64,000 bases of DNA, from the NCBI GenBank assembly GCA_041859095.1, contig JBHEKY010000039.1:36453-100452 (forward strand), read 5' to 3'. Position 1 is the first letter of the stretch. The number at the start of each line of letters is the position of its first letter. The notes beneath the pieces are model-generated. The model was given only the letters and a program-made list of their open reading frames with translations. It had not been told where the DNA came from and did not search any database. The stretch comes from UBA1422 sp041859095. GTDB taxonomy: Bacteria; Bacillota; Clostridia; Peptostreptococcales; Anaerovoracaceae. Below are positions 32,803 to 42,887 of the stretch, in pieces. Both the position numbers and the translations under genes were made by a program.

Positions 32803-34776
32803 ATGAAGCCTATAGAGCGAAAAAGTAAAAACAGAATCATCCTATTCTTTGTAATCTTCTGCATTGTCTTGGTGGGCTTATGCGTTCGGGTAGGCTATCT
32901 ACAAATTGTCAACGCAGAAGAGCTAACCAAAAAAGCCATTGTGCAGCAAACCAATGATGAAGAGCTAAAGGCCAAGAGAGGGGATATTACTGATCGAAAC
33001 GGAAAAGAACTAGCCGTCAGTTCTATTTGTTATAGTGTTTGGGCACGACCATCCGACATCAGCAAGGATAAGATAGATGAGTATGCCACAATCTTAAGCG
33101 GCATCCTAGCCTTGTCTAAAGATGAAGTTACCGCAGACCTGACCCAGGAAAAAACGCTTGTTAAGCTTGCAAAATATCTGGAGCGGGACACGGCGGACGC
33201 AATACGGGAAGCTAAGATACCCGGAATTTCTATCACCGAAGAAACCAAACGATATTATCCTTTGGGCGACTTTGCTTCCTCACTGCTAGGAAGTGTCACT
33301 GACGACAATCAAGGCTTAACCGGTTTGGAACAGCAATACAATAAGTATCTCAAAGGCGTTTCAGGACGATGGGTATTAAATACCGATGCTTCCGGGAATC
33401 CGCTATCTTATGGAGAAAAACGTTACTATGAGCCAGTGAACGGCGCAACAGTTCAGTTGACAGTCGATGAAGTCATTCAACACTATGTGGAACAATCCAT
33501 TGACAAGGTGATGGAGGACACAAAAGCGGATGGCGTTCGTTGCATTGTTATGAATCCAAAGACCGGAGAAATATTAGGAATGGCGGTTACACCTTCTTTT
33601 GACCCCAATAATCCACGGACGCCGCTATTAGAGGAAGATCAGAAAACACTGGCTTCTTTGACTGGGTCGGCACAGTTGGATTTTCTGAACAAAATGTGGC
33701 GCAACCCATTAATTCAGGATACGTATGAGCCGGGGTCTACCGCAAAATTGATTACCACTTCTATTGTTTTGGAAGAGGATCTTGTTGCAAAAAATGAAAC
33801 GTTTACTTGCACGGGTTCAATTGATGTAGCAGGTACCACGTTACATTGCTGGCGAACCGGAGAACCCCATGGGGTGGAAACCCTTTCTGAAGCCCTTGGA
33901 AACTCCTGTAACCCTGTTTTTGCCGAACTTGGTGGAAGAATAGGGTTAGAAAAGTATTATCAATATATGGAGATATTTGGCATCACAAAGAAGACCGGAG
34001 TGGATTTTCCCGGTGAAGCCAACTCCATCCTTCAGGATATTGATACCGCTGGACCTGTGGGACTTGCCACAATGGCATATGGCCAAGGGATCGCCGTGAC
34101 GCCAATACAACTTCTAAGTGCAGTCTGTTCCCTTGGGAATCATGGAATGCTGATGCAGCCTAAACTAGTGGACAAGATTGTTGCAGAGGACGGGACTGTT
34201 GTGAAAGAGTATCCTGATGTTACAGTCAGACAAACTGTATCGGAAGTCACTGCCAAAGAAATTTGTCTGATGATGGAATCGGTTGTGTCTGAAGGAGGAG
34301 GCGGAAACGCAAAAATTTCAGGTTATCGAGTTGGCGGGAAGACCGGAACGGCATACAAAGTCGTTAATGGTGCTTATACAAATGAAGTATGTGCCTCTTT
34401 TGTGGGTATGGCACCGATGGATGACCCACAAGTAGCCATTTTACTCATAGTTGATAATCCCAAAGGAGTCAAGTATGGCAGCATCACAGCAGCACCAGGC
34501 GCCAAAGTAATCCTTGAAAATGTGTTGCGATATTTGAATGTAAAACTTGTGTACACTGCAGAGGAGAAACAAACAAACAGCAATCATACTACTACAGTTC
34601 CCAATGTAATCGGAGAGAGCTACAGTGAGGCCATCGGCATTTTGGGCGGCAGTTCCCTCAAATATATTGTATCTCCGGCAATGGCTGGAGATAACGACTT
34701 TATTATCAAAGACCAGTACCCAAAACCAGGTGAACAAGTGGCCGTTGATGAGGTGGTATATCTGTACAGAGAATAG
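32803..34776 (+). CDS. Class B penicillin-binding protein with PASTA domain (FtsI/SpoVD type)
   Basis: Septal transpeptidase cross-linking peptidoglycan, anchored by an N-terminal membrane span (residues 11-31). The 657 residues comprise the PBP dimerisation domain, the transpeptidase domain with Ser312-Thr-Ala-Lys315 (GSTAKL), Ser368-Cys-Asn370 and Lys513-Thr-Gly, and one C-terminal PASTA domain (VPNVIGESYSEAI...DQYPKPGEQV). A single PASTA domain is characteristic of SpoVD; in this cluster it is the only class B PBP, so it may serve vegetative division. RBS AGAGGT is modest. Confidence 0.95.
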   Translation: MKPIERKSKNRIILFFVIFCIVLVGLCVRVGYLQIVNAEELTKKAIVQQTNDEELKAKRGDITDRNGKELAVSSICYSVWARPSDISKDKIDEYATILSGILALSKDEVTADLTQEKTLVKLAKYLERDTADAIREAKIPGISITEETKRYYPLGDFASSLLGSVTDDNQGLTGLEQQYNKYLKGVSGRWVLNTDASGNPLSYGEKRYYEPVNGATVQLTVDEVIQHYVEQSIDKVMEDTKADGVRCIVMNPKTGEILGMAVTPSFDPNNPRTPLLEEDQKTLASLTGSAQLDFLNKMWRNPLIQDTYEPGSTAKLITTSIVLEEDLVAKNETFTCTGSIDVAGTTLHCWRTGEPHGVETLSEALGNSCNPVFAELGGRIGLEKYYQYMEIFGITKKTGVDFPGEANSILQDIDTAGPVGLATMAYGQGIAVTPIQLLSAVCSLGNHGMLMQPKLVDKIVAEDGTVVKEYPDVTVRQTVSEVTAKEICLMMESVVSEGGGGNAKISGYRVGGKTGTAYKVVNGAYTNEVCASFVGMAPMDDPQVAILLIVDNPKGVKYGSITAAPGAKVILENVLRYLNVKLVYTAEEKQTNSNHTTTVPNVIGESYSEAIGILGGSSLKYIVSPAMAGDNDFIIKDQYPKPGEQVAVDEVVYLYRE

Positions 34777-34791
34777 TTGTTGTTGTATAAT
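34763..34791 (+). promoter_or_regulatory. Putative promoter for murF and downstream genes
   Basis: TGTACA (34763-34768), 17-bp spacer, TATAAT (34786-34791), at the end of the PBP gene; GGAGG and the murF ATG follow. Confidence 0.6.
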
Positions 34792-34817
34792 ATAACGGTT
34801 ATGCCGGAGGAAAATAA

Positions 34818-36206
34818 ATGAGAACTTTCCGCATGCGAGAAATCGCAGAAGTGACAGGTGGCCGGATGATTTCGGGCACAGAAGATGCGCTGGTTCAGCG
34901 GGTAAGCAAGGATTCCAGGGACGTGACTTTGGACACCTTGTTTTTCGCGTTAATCGGAAAGAACCATGATGCCCATACATTTTTGCCTCAAGTCCAAGCA
35001 AGAGGCTGCAATAACTGGGTTGTGTCGAATCAAGAAGCAATTCTTTTTGATGGTGCCGAAAATGCGAATGTAATATTGGTTGAAGACACTCAGGCAGCAC
35101 TAATCGCGCTGGCGGTTTTTGTTCTGGACGAGATGAAGGCGATTACAATCGGCGTAACCGGAAGCGTCGGGAAAACATCCACAAAGGATATGGTCTATGC
35201 CGTATGCAGCCAACACTACAAAACGGGGAAGACCCACGCGAATCTAAATACTAACATTGGAATATCAATGTGTGTGCTGGATTTTGAACCGGATATTAAG
35301 GTGGCTGTTCTTGAGATGGGAACGGATCATCCCGGTGAAATTGATCAGGTTGTGCAGGTTTTTCAACCACACATCGGTTTGATTACTAACATCGGTCAAG
35401 CTCATTTGGAAAACTTCGGCACTAGGGAAGCCATTTATCGGGCAAAAATGGAAATGACCAATTACTTCACAGCGAATGACCTTTTGATTATCCAGCAAGG
35501 GCCGGATTTTCTTCGCAAAGAACAGATTATTTCCGACTTCAGAGTCCAATCAGTAGGGGCAGATGAAGTCAATGACTATATCGTGTCAGGCATTGGTCTT
35601 ACGGATCGCTTGGGCACTGAATTCGACCTGTCATACGAAGGAGAATCTACACATTTTGTTTTGCCGGTTTTGGGTGTACACCATGCTATGAATGCAGCCC
35701 AAGCAGTTGCCGTAGGTGTGGAGTTGGGGATTCCCTTACGCGATGCAGCCAGAGGACTTGCCTCTCTTAACATGACAGCCGGAAGATTGGATATCCAATC
35801 AGAAAAGGGATTCAATAACTCTGTTATTATTGATGATACGTATAATGCAAGTCCGGACTCAATGCGTGCCGGCATTCTAACGCTACTCACAATGGAAGGT
35901 CAACGAAAAGTTGCCATCCTTGGGGATATGTTCGAGCTTGGAGAACAGACGATAGCATTTCATCGAGAGATAGGCAAATTCGCAGCCGAAGCTGGTGTCG
36001 ACTTGATTCTCGGGGTGGGAACCTTGTCAAAAGAACTTGTGGATGCTGCAGGCCCAAATGCGAAACATTTTGAAACCAAACAGGACTTACTCATCGAACT
36101 GAAACAGTTGATTCAGAATAACGATGTTATCTTAGTCAAAGCGTCCAGAGGGATGGCCCTGGATGAAGTGGTAGAGTACTTGCTTAGCACAAGGGAGAAT
36201 CTATGA
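34818..36206 (+). CDS. murF: UDP-MurNAc-tripeptide--D-Ala-D-Ala ligase
   Basis: Adds D-Ala-D-Ala to the UDP-MurNAc-tripeptide, completing the pentapeptide precursor. The 462 residues follow the Mur-ligase plan: N-terminal domain with VSKDSRDV and FFALIGKNHDAH, ATP-binding loop GVTGSVGKTSTKDM, central LEMGTDHPGEI and NIGQAHLENFG, and C-terminal IDDTYNASPDSM with LGDMFELG. GGAGG precedes the ATG. murE, usually just upstream, is not present in this window. Confidence 0.97.
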   Translation: MRTFRMREIAEVTGGRMISGTEDALVQRVSKDSRDVTLDTLFFALIGKNHDAHTFLPQVQARGCNNWVVSNQEAILFDGAENANVILVEDTQAALIALAVFVLDEMKAITIGVTGSVGKTSTKDMVYAVCSQHYKTGKTHANLNTNIGISMCVLDFEPDIKVAVLEMGTDHPGEIDQVVQVFQPHIGLITNIGQAHLENFGTREAIYRAKMEMTNYFTANDLLIIQQGPDFLRKEQIISDFRVQSVGADEVNDYIVSGIGLTDRLGTEFDLSYEGESTHFVLPVLGVHHAMNAAQAVAVGVELGIPLRDAARGLASLNMTAGRLDIQSEKGFNNSVIIDDTYNASPDSMRAGILTLLTMEGQRKVAILGDMFELGEQTIAFHREIGKFAAEAGVDLILGVGTLSKELVDAAGPNAKHFETKQDLLIELKQLIQNNDVILVKASRGMALDEVVEYLLSTRENL

Positions 36207-37162
36207 ACACGTACTACATTTTTGGAGTTGGCGTTGTTGCCTTTGTAATTGGCATACTGTTGACTGCGTTTCTGATTCCGGTTTTAACGAAAGCCAAAGC
36301 CGGACAGAATATAAGAGAAGAGGGACCGGAATCCCATCATATCAAAGCAGGTACACCTAGCATGGGCGGGTTGGCTATCATCGGAGCTATCCTTCTGGCC
36401 GGAATTGCGGGTGGCGCTTGGACACCTGAGACCTTTGCGGCACTACTGGGATTTTTGTTGTTTGCAGCAATAGGGTTTTTTGATGACTACTTAAAAGTTG
36501 TAAAAAAACAAAACGAAGGACTCTTGGCGTGGCAGAAGTTTTCGATGCAGTTTTTCATTTCTCTGGCGTTTGCCATCTACATGACGATTTTTTCCGAATC
36601 AGGCACAGAGGTTTTTGTGCCCATTTGGAATCAGACGATGGATTTTGGAATCTGGTACATCCCTTTCATAGTGTTTACTATTTTAGCAATGGTCAATGCC
36701 ATCAACTTGACAGACGGTCTGGATGGACTGGCCTCAGGCGTCACTGCCATTGTTGCGATGTTTTTTGTTTTCCTGGCCTATCGGACAGGAAATGAGTCAG
36801 AAGCCATGATTTATGTTGCTGTCACGGGCGGATGTCTGGGATTTTTGGTGTTTAATCGATACCCGGCAAAAATCTTTATGGGAGACACAGGATCCCTTGC
36901 ATTGGGCGGGGCGGTTGCATTGGTTGCAATTGTTATGAAGATGGAGCTGTTTCTTCCGATTGTAGGATTCATCTATGTGATAGAAGCGTTGTCGGTTGTG
37001 CTACAAGTTGGTTTTTTTAAGGCAACTCATGGCAAAAGATTATTTAAAATGGCACCCATTCATCATCACTTTGAAAAATCAGGCATGCGGGAAACCACCG
37101 TTGTATTGGTCTTCTGGTTGATAACCATGATTTGCTGCCTGGGTGCGCTGGTTACTCTTTAA
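36203..37162 (+). CDS. mraY: Phospho-MurNAc-pentapeptide transferase
   Basis: Integral membrane enzyme forming lipid I from UDP-MurNAc-pentapeptide and undecaprenyl phosphate. The 319 residues have about ten membrane spans and the family motifs HHIKAGTPSMGG, FFDDYLK, NAINLTDGLDGLASG, FMGDTGSLALGG and the APIHHHFEKSG triple-histidine loop. The start overlaps murF by 4 bp. Confidence 0.98.
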   Translation: MNTYYIFGVGVVAFVIGILLTAFLIPVLTKAKAGQNIREEGPESHHIKAGTPSMGGLAIIGAILLAGIAGGAWTPETFAALLGFLLFAAIGFFDDYLKVVKKQNEGLLAWQKFSMQFFISLAFAIYMTIFSESGTEVFVPIWNQTMDFGIWYIPFIVFTILAMVNAINLTDGLDGLASGVTAIVAMFFVFLAYRTGNESEAMIYVAVTGGCLGFLVFNRYPAKIFMGDTGSLALGGAVALVAIVMKMELFLPIVGFIYVIEALSVVLQVGFFKATHGKRLFKMAPIHHHFEKSGMRETTVVLVFWLITMICCLGALVTL

Positions 37163-37197
37163 AAAGTGTTGGATAAACTTGAAAGGTAGGAGACAAT

Positions 37198-38574
37198 ATG
37201 AAACATATTCCTTGGGATATTAGCGGTAAAAAAATACTCGTAGTTGGGCTTGGAATGTCCGGAATTGCTGCTGCAAAGGCATTGGTAAAACGAGGGGCAA
37301 AGGTTTCTGTTCAGGATGCCAAAAGTTCCGATGAAATAGATGCACAACTAATAACATTTCTACAAAATGAGCATATCACATGCTATTTTGCATCCGTGCC
37401 AGAAGAACCATCGGCCTTCGATTTGATCCTATTAAGCCCCGGTGTTTCATTGGATGTGCCATTTGTTAAGGATGCAGCAGAAAAGGGTGTTTGGGTTACC
37501 GGAGAACTGGAGTTGGCATATCAACTGAGCTTGGGCCATTATATCGCAATAACAGGAACCAATGGAAAAACCACCACAACCACATTGGTTGGAGAAATGT
37601 ATAAAAGCACGGACAGAGATACCGCTGTGGTTGGGAACATTGGGGTGGCAGTCACTACAAAAGCCATTTCAGCCACAGATAATACATGGCTGATTACCGA
37701 AGTCAGCAGTTTCCAATTGGAAACCATACGCCATTTCAGACCTCAGGTTTCGGCAATTTTAAATCTTACGCCAGATCACATGGATCGCCATAAATCTATG
37801 GAAGAGTATGGCAGGGTCAAAGCGAGGATATTTGAAAACCAACAGAGTTCAGATTATCTGGTTATTAATTTTGACGATAAACCTTGTTATCACCTGGCGA
37901 AGCAAGCCAGAGCGACGGTGGTTCCTTTTAGCCGAAAGCAAGAACTAAGCTTTGGCGCATTTGTATTGGATGGAATGCTTGTGATTCGAGATCAGGCGGG
38001 TGTTGAGACCCATTTTTGTCACCAGGACGAACTGATGATCCCGGGAACGCACAATCTGGAGAATGCACTAGCAGCGACAGCAATCGCCTATTTCTCAGGA
38101 ATTCCCGTCGATGTGATTCGCCGTACACTTCGTACTTTTGCAGGTGTTGAACACCGGATTGAATTTGTAGGCGAGATTGACGGTATTCGTTTTGTTAACG
38201 ACTCCAAGGGTACAAATCCGGATGCGGCAATCAAAGCCATTGAATCCATCCCGGCACCCATTTTTCTCATCGCCGGCGGATATGACAAAGGATCAGATTA
38301 CTCCGAATTGATTGACGCATTTGAGGGAAAGGTGGAAATGGCCTTCCTCATGGGCAAGACTGCTTCAAAAATCAAAGAAGTAGCCGAGAGCAAGGGATTC
38401 ACAAAAACCATTATCTTAAAAGATATGGATGCTTGTGTGAAAGAGGCTTTTCTCCAGGCAAAACCCGGTACGACTGTGTTGCTTTCGCCAGCATGTGCGA
38501 GTTGGGATATGTATGACAACTATGAACAGCGTGGACGGCACTTTAAAGATTGTGTCGCCGGATTGGAAAAGTAA
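37198..38574 (+). CDS. murD: UDP-MurNAc-L-alanine--D-glutamate ligase
   Basis: Adds D-glutamate to UDP-MurNAc-L-Ala. The 458 residues show the N-terminal Rossmann domain (KKILVVGLGMSGIAAAKAL), ATP loop ITGTNGKTTTTTL, EVSSFQLETI, NLTPDHMDRH and the C-terminal FVNDSKGTNPDAAIKAI and LSPACASWDMYDNYEQRG, all MurD marks. GGTAGGAG lies before the ATG. Confidence 0.98.
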   Translation: MKHIPWDISGKKILVVGLGMSGIAAAKALVKRGAKVSVQDAKSSDEIDAQLITFLQNEHITCYFASVPEEPSAFDLILLSPGVSLDVPFVKDAAEKGVWVTGELELAYQLSLGHYIAITGTNGKTTTTTLVGEMYKSTDRDTAVVGNIGVAVTTKAISATDNTWLITEVSSFQLETIRHFRPQVSAILNLTPDHMDRHKSMEEYGRVKARIFENQQSSDYLVINFDDKPCYHLAKQARATVVPFSRKQELSFGAFVLDGMLVIRDQAGVETHFCHQDELMIPGTHNLENALAATAIAYFSGIPVDVIRRTLRTFAGVEHRIEFVGEIDGIRFVNDSKGTNPDAAIKAIESIPAPIFLIAGGYDKGSDYSELIDAFEGKVEMAFLMGKTASKIKEVAESKGFTKTIILKDMDACVKEAFLQAKPGTTVLLSPACASWDMYDNYEQRGRHFKDCVAGLEK

Positions 38575-38577
38575 GAA

Positions 38578-39720
38578 ATGGCTGAGAAACAACGGATTGT
38601 AGTAAAAAACCATAAGCGAGAGCAAGTGGACTTCATGATTATAATGATGACCGTTATTTTGGTTGTCTTTGGCATTATGATGGTGACCAGCTCAAGTTAC
38701 TACAGTTCAATCAATGAAGACGGAACGCCTTATCGGTACCTGATTCGGGAACTGATATGGGTTGGTTCCGGCGGAATCCTGATGTGGCTTGGCGCAGTGA
38801 TTGATTATCATATTTATCAAAAACTAGGCTGGTTTCTATTGGCAGTCAGCATTTTAATGCTGATTCTGGTCCTGACCCCGCTTGGCCTAGAACGGAACAA
38901 CGCGCAACGGTGGATTGGTATCGGCGATATGACCATTATGCCTGGCGAGGTGGCAAAAATTTGTGCCATTTTATTTGTGGCATGGTTTTTGAGCAAAAAA
39001 GAAGATGCAATCCTATCTTTTACTGGTGGAATTTTACCGCTTTTTGTCATTATGGGGGCGTACGCGGGCTTGATCATGAAGCAACCGAATATGTCAACAG
39101 CGATTATCATCTGTATCATTATTTTAGGGATGATGTTTGTTGCGGGACTGAAATGGCGATACCTAATTAGTCTGGGGGCTATCGGTGTTGCCGGAGGTGC
39201 CATCCTGATTTTATCAGATGAGACCGGGTATCGTATGAAGCGGGTTGTCAGTTTTTTGGATCCGTTTGCGGATCCGTTAGATACGGGTTATCAGGTGGTA
39301 CAATCCCTGATGGCATTGGGTTCCGGTGGGCTGTTTGGTTTGGGTCTGGGAAAGAGCATCCAAAAGAATCTTTATCTGCCAGAGCCTCAAAACGACTTTA
39401 TTTTAGCTATCATTGGTGAGGAGTTAGGCTTTATCGGGATTATTGTTCTGATGATTTGTTTTTTGGTACTCATTTACCGTGGCATCATGACTGCGGTAAA
39501 AGCGCCGGATCGGTTCGGAATGTTGATTGCTTCCGGAATTACCATTATGCTTGGGGTTCAGGTATTGCTAAATGTTGCAGTAGTGTCATCCTCTATGCCT
39601 CCAACCGGCGTGACGCTGCCCTTTATCAGTTATGGCGGAAATGCAATGTGGCTGTTTATGGGTTCCATGGGAATCCTGTTGAATATATCCAAAAACGCCT
39701 CGGAGGGTGAAAAGAAATGA
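38578..39720 (+). CDS. ftsW: Lipid II polymerase/divisome SEDS protein FtsW
   Basis: SEDS-family peptidoglycan glycosyltransferase working with the class B PBP at the septum. The 380 residues hold about ten membrane spans and the SEDS motifs NNAQRWIGIG, PGEVAKICAILFVAWFLSKK, KQPNMSTA, GSGGLFGLGLGKS and PFISYGGNAM. FtsW rather than RodA is favoured by location between murD and murG. Confidence 0.95.
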   Translation: MAEKQRIVVKNHKREQVDFMIIMMTVILVVFGIMMVTSSSYYSSINEDGTPYRYLIRELIWVGSGGILMWLGAVIDYHIYQKLGWFLLAVSILMLILVLTPLGLERNNAQRWIGIGDMTIMPGEVAKICAILFVAWFLSKKEDAILSFTGGILPLFVIMGAYAGLIMKQPNMSTAIIICIIILGMMFVAGLKWRYLISLGAIGVAGGAILILSDETGYRMKRVVSFLDPFADPLDTGYQVVQSLMALGSGGLFGLGLGKSIQKNLYLPEPQNDFILAIIGEELGFIGIIVLMICFLVLIYRGIMTAVKAPDRFGMLIASGITIMLGVQVLLNVAVVSSSMPPTGVTLPFISYGGNAMWLFMGSMGILLNISKNASEGEKK

Positions 39721-40811
39721 AAGTGATGATGACTGGAGGAGGCACCGGCGGACATATCTATCCGGCCATTGCCATCGCAGACAAAATAAAACTAGAGGAT
39801 CCCACCGGATCAATCCTTTTTGTTGGTACCAAACGGGGAAAAGAGAGCGAGTTGGTCCCGAAAAGTGGATACCCCATTGAATTTCTTCATGTCAGTGGCT
39901 TTAATCGCAAAAACATGTTGCGAAATATTCAGGTAATAGTTGACTATAACGTAGCCTTACGAGAAGCAGGCAAGCTAATAGAAAAGTTCCAACCGGACGT
40001 TGTCATCGGCACGGGTGGGTATGTTTCAGCCCCATTGATTAGGGCTGCAGCCAAACGCGGAGTCCGGACCTTCATTCAGGAACAAAATGCCATCCCTGGT
40101 CTGACCAATCGATTGTTGGAAAAGGATGTTGAAAAAGTGTTCCTTGGTTTCCAGGAAAGTTCAACGGGTTTCAAAAACCCTCAGAAGCATATTTTTACAG
40201 GTAACCCGGTGCGAAGCGCCTTTTATGACGCGGACAAACAATTGTGCAGAAAAATCCTGAAACTTGATCCGGATGCATTTGTCATTTTGGCCTTTGGCGG
40301 CAGTCAGGGAGCAGGTAGAATCAATAAAGCCATGGTTGAGGTAGTAGAACAATATAATGGGGCGCCAGGGATTGTTATCATTTTTGTACCCGGAAAATAC
40401 TATCATTTGCCGGTGATGACTGAAATTCTGGAAAAACAACTTCGGCTTGAAGACAACATTCGAATTCTGGAATACATTGATGATATGGCGCACTATTTGC
40501 CGGCTGCAGACTTGGTGATTAGTAGGAGCGGTGCGCTAACGATTTCTGAAATTATCGTAACCGGAAAACCCGCCATACTCATCCCATCGCCAATCGTCAC
40601 AGGTGATCATCAATTATTCAATGCGAATGTTCTGAGAAACCGAGGAGGCGCAGTGGTCATTGAAGAGAAAAACTTAACCGATGCTGGAATGTTGCACGAA
40701 ATCCAGAAACTGATGGCCGACAAAAGTCGATTAGAGAAAATGGCTATTTGCAGCCGAGAAGCGGCAACCAAAGACGCCACCTCAATTATTTGGGAGACCA
40801 TAAGAAAATGA
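39717..40811 (+). CDS. murG: Lipid II synthase MurG
   Basis: GT-B glycosyltransferase adding GlcNAc to lipid I at the inner membrane face. The 364 residues begin with the G-loop MMTGGGTGGHIYPAIAIAD, followed by FVGTKRGKESELVPK, GTGGYVSAPLIRAA, EQNAIPGLTNR, AFGGSQGAGRIN and the UDP-GlcNAc-binding ISRSGALTISEI. The start overlaps ftsW by 4 bp and the stop overlaps ftsQ by 4 bp. Confidence 0.98.
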   Translation: MKVMMTGGGTGGHIYPAIAIADKIKLEDPTGSILFVGTKRGKESELVPKSGYPIEFLHVSGFNRKNMLRNIQVIVDYNVALREAGKLIEKFQPDVVIGTGGYVSAPLIRAAAKRGVRTFIQEQNAIPGLTNRLLEKDVEKVFLGFQESSTGFKNPQKHIFTGNPVRSAFYDADKQLCRKILKLDPDAFVILAFGGSQGAGRINKAMVEVVEQYNGAPGIVIIFVPGKYYHLPVMTEILEKQLRLEDNIRILEYIDDMAHYLPAADLVISRSGALTISEIIVTGKPAILIPSPIVTGDHQLFNANVLRNRGGAVVIEEKNLTDAGMLHEIQKLMADKSRLEKMAICSREAATKDATSIIWETIRK

Positions 40812-41596
40812 CTCAAAGAAGTAGAAAGACCCGCCAGCGGACTTCAGAAAAAAAACCAAACAAAAGGAAACGAAGAAAAAAGAGTCATTTTTTTCTGAAC
40901 TTTTTTATTGTGCTTCTTCTGATTGGTGGTCTTGCTTGGTTTGTTTCCTCTGATTTTTTTGCCATTGATAAAATATCCGTTATTCACAATAACAACTACA
41001 CAAAAGATGAAATCATCGCTATTTCAAAAATAAAAACTGGCAGAAATCTCTTCTGGTTTTTTCTTCACAAGGGTGATGTACGCGATGAAATGGCAGGAGA
41101 TTCTTATATAGATACCGTCAAAGTTAGTATTCGGTTGCCAGGAACCGTACTTCTGGACGTTGATGAACGTGCGGAAGTAGCCGCAGTACCGCTTGATGAC
41201 AAATATATTTTGATTGATAATGAGGGATATGTATTGCGGACCACAGACATAGAACCGAAATTGACGCTTTTGGTTGGACTAACCATTACCGGTATGGAGG
41301 AAGGAAGACCCCTTTCAGTTGAACAAAAAAGCCTGTTTGCTGAAACACTGACAATGTTGAATACCATGGAAAGCAGTGACTTGTTTTTTAAACGGATTGA
41401 TATTTCAGATGTCATTATTAAGGCTTATATCTATGACGAACTAATTTGCAAAGGGACGCCCGAAAATATCCTTAAGAGCATGGATACAGGGAATTTACAA
41501 ATCATACTATATGATTTATATAAGAAAGGGATTCGTCACGGAACTATTAATGTGGGGGCTGATAAAGTCTGCTCCTTTAGCCCCAAAATCGAATAA
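40808..41596 (+). CDS. ftsQ: Cell division protein FtsQ/DivIB
   Basis: Bitopic divisome protein. The start at 40808 overlaps the murG stop (ATGA) and gives 262 residues: a very basic cytoplasmic tail (about 27 residues rich in Lys/Arg), a membrane span (FFLNFFIVLLLIGGLAWFV), a POTRA domain (FAIDKISVIHNNNYTKDEI) and the FtsQ beta domain (DERAEVAAVPLDDKYILIDNEGYVL, about positions 117-141). murC and murB, which often precede ftsQ, are missing here. Confidence 0.92.
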   Translation: MTQRSRKTRQRTSEKKPNKRKRRKKSHFFLNFFIVLLLIGGLAWFVSSDFFAIDKISVIHNNNYTKDEIIAISKIKTGRNLFWFFLHKGDVRDEMAGDSYIDTVKVSIRLPGTVLLDVDERAEVAAVPLDDKYILIDNEGYVLRTTDIEPKLTLLVGLTITGMEEGRPLSVEQKSLFAETLTMLNTMESSDLFFKRIDISDVIIKAYIYDELICKGTPENILKSMDTGNLQIILYDLYKKGIRHGTINVGADKVCSFSPKIE

Positions 41597-41611
41597 GAAC
41601 CGTTGAAAATA

Positions 41612-41641
41612 TTGTGCTTTTAAGTGGTTCTATGGTATAAT
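41612..41641 (+). promoter_or_regulatory. ftsZ promoter
   Basis: Perfect TATAAT (41636-41641) with a weak TTGTGC (41612-41617) 18 bp upstream. The ftsZ ATG is 46 bp downstream behind GGGAGG. Confidence 0.6.
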
Positions 41642-41686
41642 ACCCGCATATCATTAATACATTGCGGGATGGGAGGATATCGAAGG

Positions 41687-42793
41687 ATGCTACAGTTTGA
41701 AATCAAAGAAGACCAAAGCGCCAAAATCATCGTCATAGGTGTCGGTGGGGGTGGCTGCAATGCTGTCAATAGAATGATCGATGATGGTTTACAAGGAATT
41801 ACCTATCTGGCCATCAATACAGATAAACAGGCATTATCCGCTAGTAAGGCTGAATCCACCCTCCAAATCGGTGAAAAACTCACCAAGGGACTGGGAGCGG
41901 GTGGAAACCCGGAAATCGGTCAAAAGTCCGCCGAAGAGAGCATGGACGAAATAGCCAAGTTCATTAACGGATCCGAAATGGTATTCGTTACAGCGGGCAT
42001 GGGAGGTGGCACAGGAACCGGCGCCGCACCAATCGTGGCAAAAATTGCGAAAGACATGGGCATACTAACAGTAGGCGTTGTGACGAAACCATTTTCCTTT
42101 GAGGGACGAAAACGGGCCGAACACGCAGATCTAGGTGTCAAATTTTTAAGGAAATATGTGGACTCCATGGTGGTTGTCCCCAATGATAAACTGCTTCAGA
42201 TTGCAGAAGAAAGAACAACATTGCTTGAAGCATTCGATATGGCCGATAATGTTTTACGACAAGGCGTTCAAGGCATTACTGACTTAATCGGCGATTCCGG
42301 ATTGATTAATCTGGACTTTGCAGATGTCGAAACCGTGATGAGGGATCGGGGTGTTGCTCACATGGGCATCGGCATTGGACGCGGAGAGGACAAGGTCAAG
42401 GACGCAGTAAGAAGTGCCATTGACAGCCCCTTGCTTGAAACCACCGTATCCGGTGCAAAAGCTATACTGCTGAATATCACAGGCGGTTACGATTTGGGCA
42501 TGATGGATGTGACGGATGCGGCCAATTTAATACAAGCAGAATCCGACAAGGACGCAATTATTATTTTTGGTGCTGCAGTCAGAGAAGATATGCATGACGA
42601 GCTTCACATCACTGTCATTGCTACTGGTTTCGAAAACAAACCCAGCAATTATGCAGAAACCGGCAAATTCTTTGGCATGGATTCACTAACTGGCGCATTA
42701 CCGGAGGAAGAAGAACAAATGCAGGAAGAAGAACCATCGGACGCCAAAAAAACCGGAACAGATTTCTTTAATATCCCATCATTTTTGAAATAA
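41687..42793 (+). CDS. ftsZ: Cell division GTPase FtsZ
   Basis: Tubulin homologue forming the Z ring. The start at 41687 follows GGGAGGATATCGAAGG, giving 368 residues. Marks are VIGVGGGGCNAVNRMID, the tubulin signature GGGTGTGAAP, NIDFADV-like NLDFADVETVM and the conserved C-terminal peptide FFNIPSFLK that binds FtsA, SepF and ZapA-type partners. ftsA is absent from its usual upstream place, so SepF or another anchor encoded elsewhere may tether the ring. Confidence 0.98.
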   Translation: MLQFEIKEDQSAKIIVIGVGGGGCNAVNRMIDDGLQGITYLAINTDKQALSASKAESTLQIGEKLTKGLGAGGNPEIGQKSAEESMDEIAKFINGSEMVFVTAGMGGGTGTGAAPIVAKIAKDMGILTVGVVTKPFSFEGRKRAEHADLGVKFLRKYVDSMVVVPNDKLLQIAEERTTLLEAFDMADNVLRQGVQGITDLIGDSGLINLDFADVETVMRDRGVAHMGIGIGRGEDKVKDAVRSAIDSPLLETTVSGAKAILLNITGGYDLGMMDVTDAANLIQAESDKDAIIIFGAAVREDMHDELHITVIATGFENKPSNYAETGKFFGMDSLTGALPEEEEQMQEEEPSDAKKTGTDFFNIPSFLK

Positions 42794-42847
42794 GCCCGGG
42801 TAGTTGTATTCCGAAACCCACATGGATAGATGGAATAGGTAATTCAT

Positions 42848-42873
42848 AAGCCGGTGTGATGCCGGCTTTTTCT
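42848..42873 (+). terminator. Terminator after ftsZ
   Basis: AAGCCGG, loop TGTGATG, CCGGCTT followed by TTTTT. Confidence 0.85.
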
Positions 42874-42887
42874 CAATATAGGAGCAA

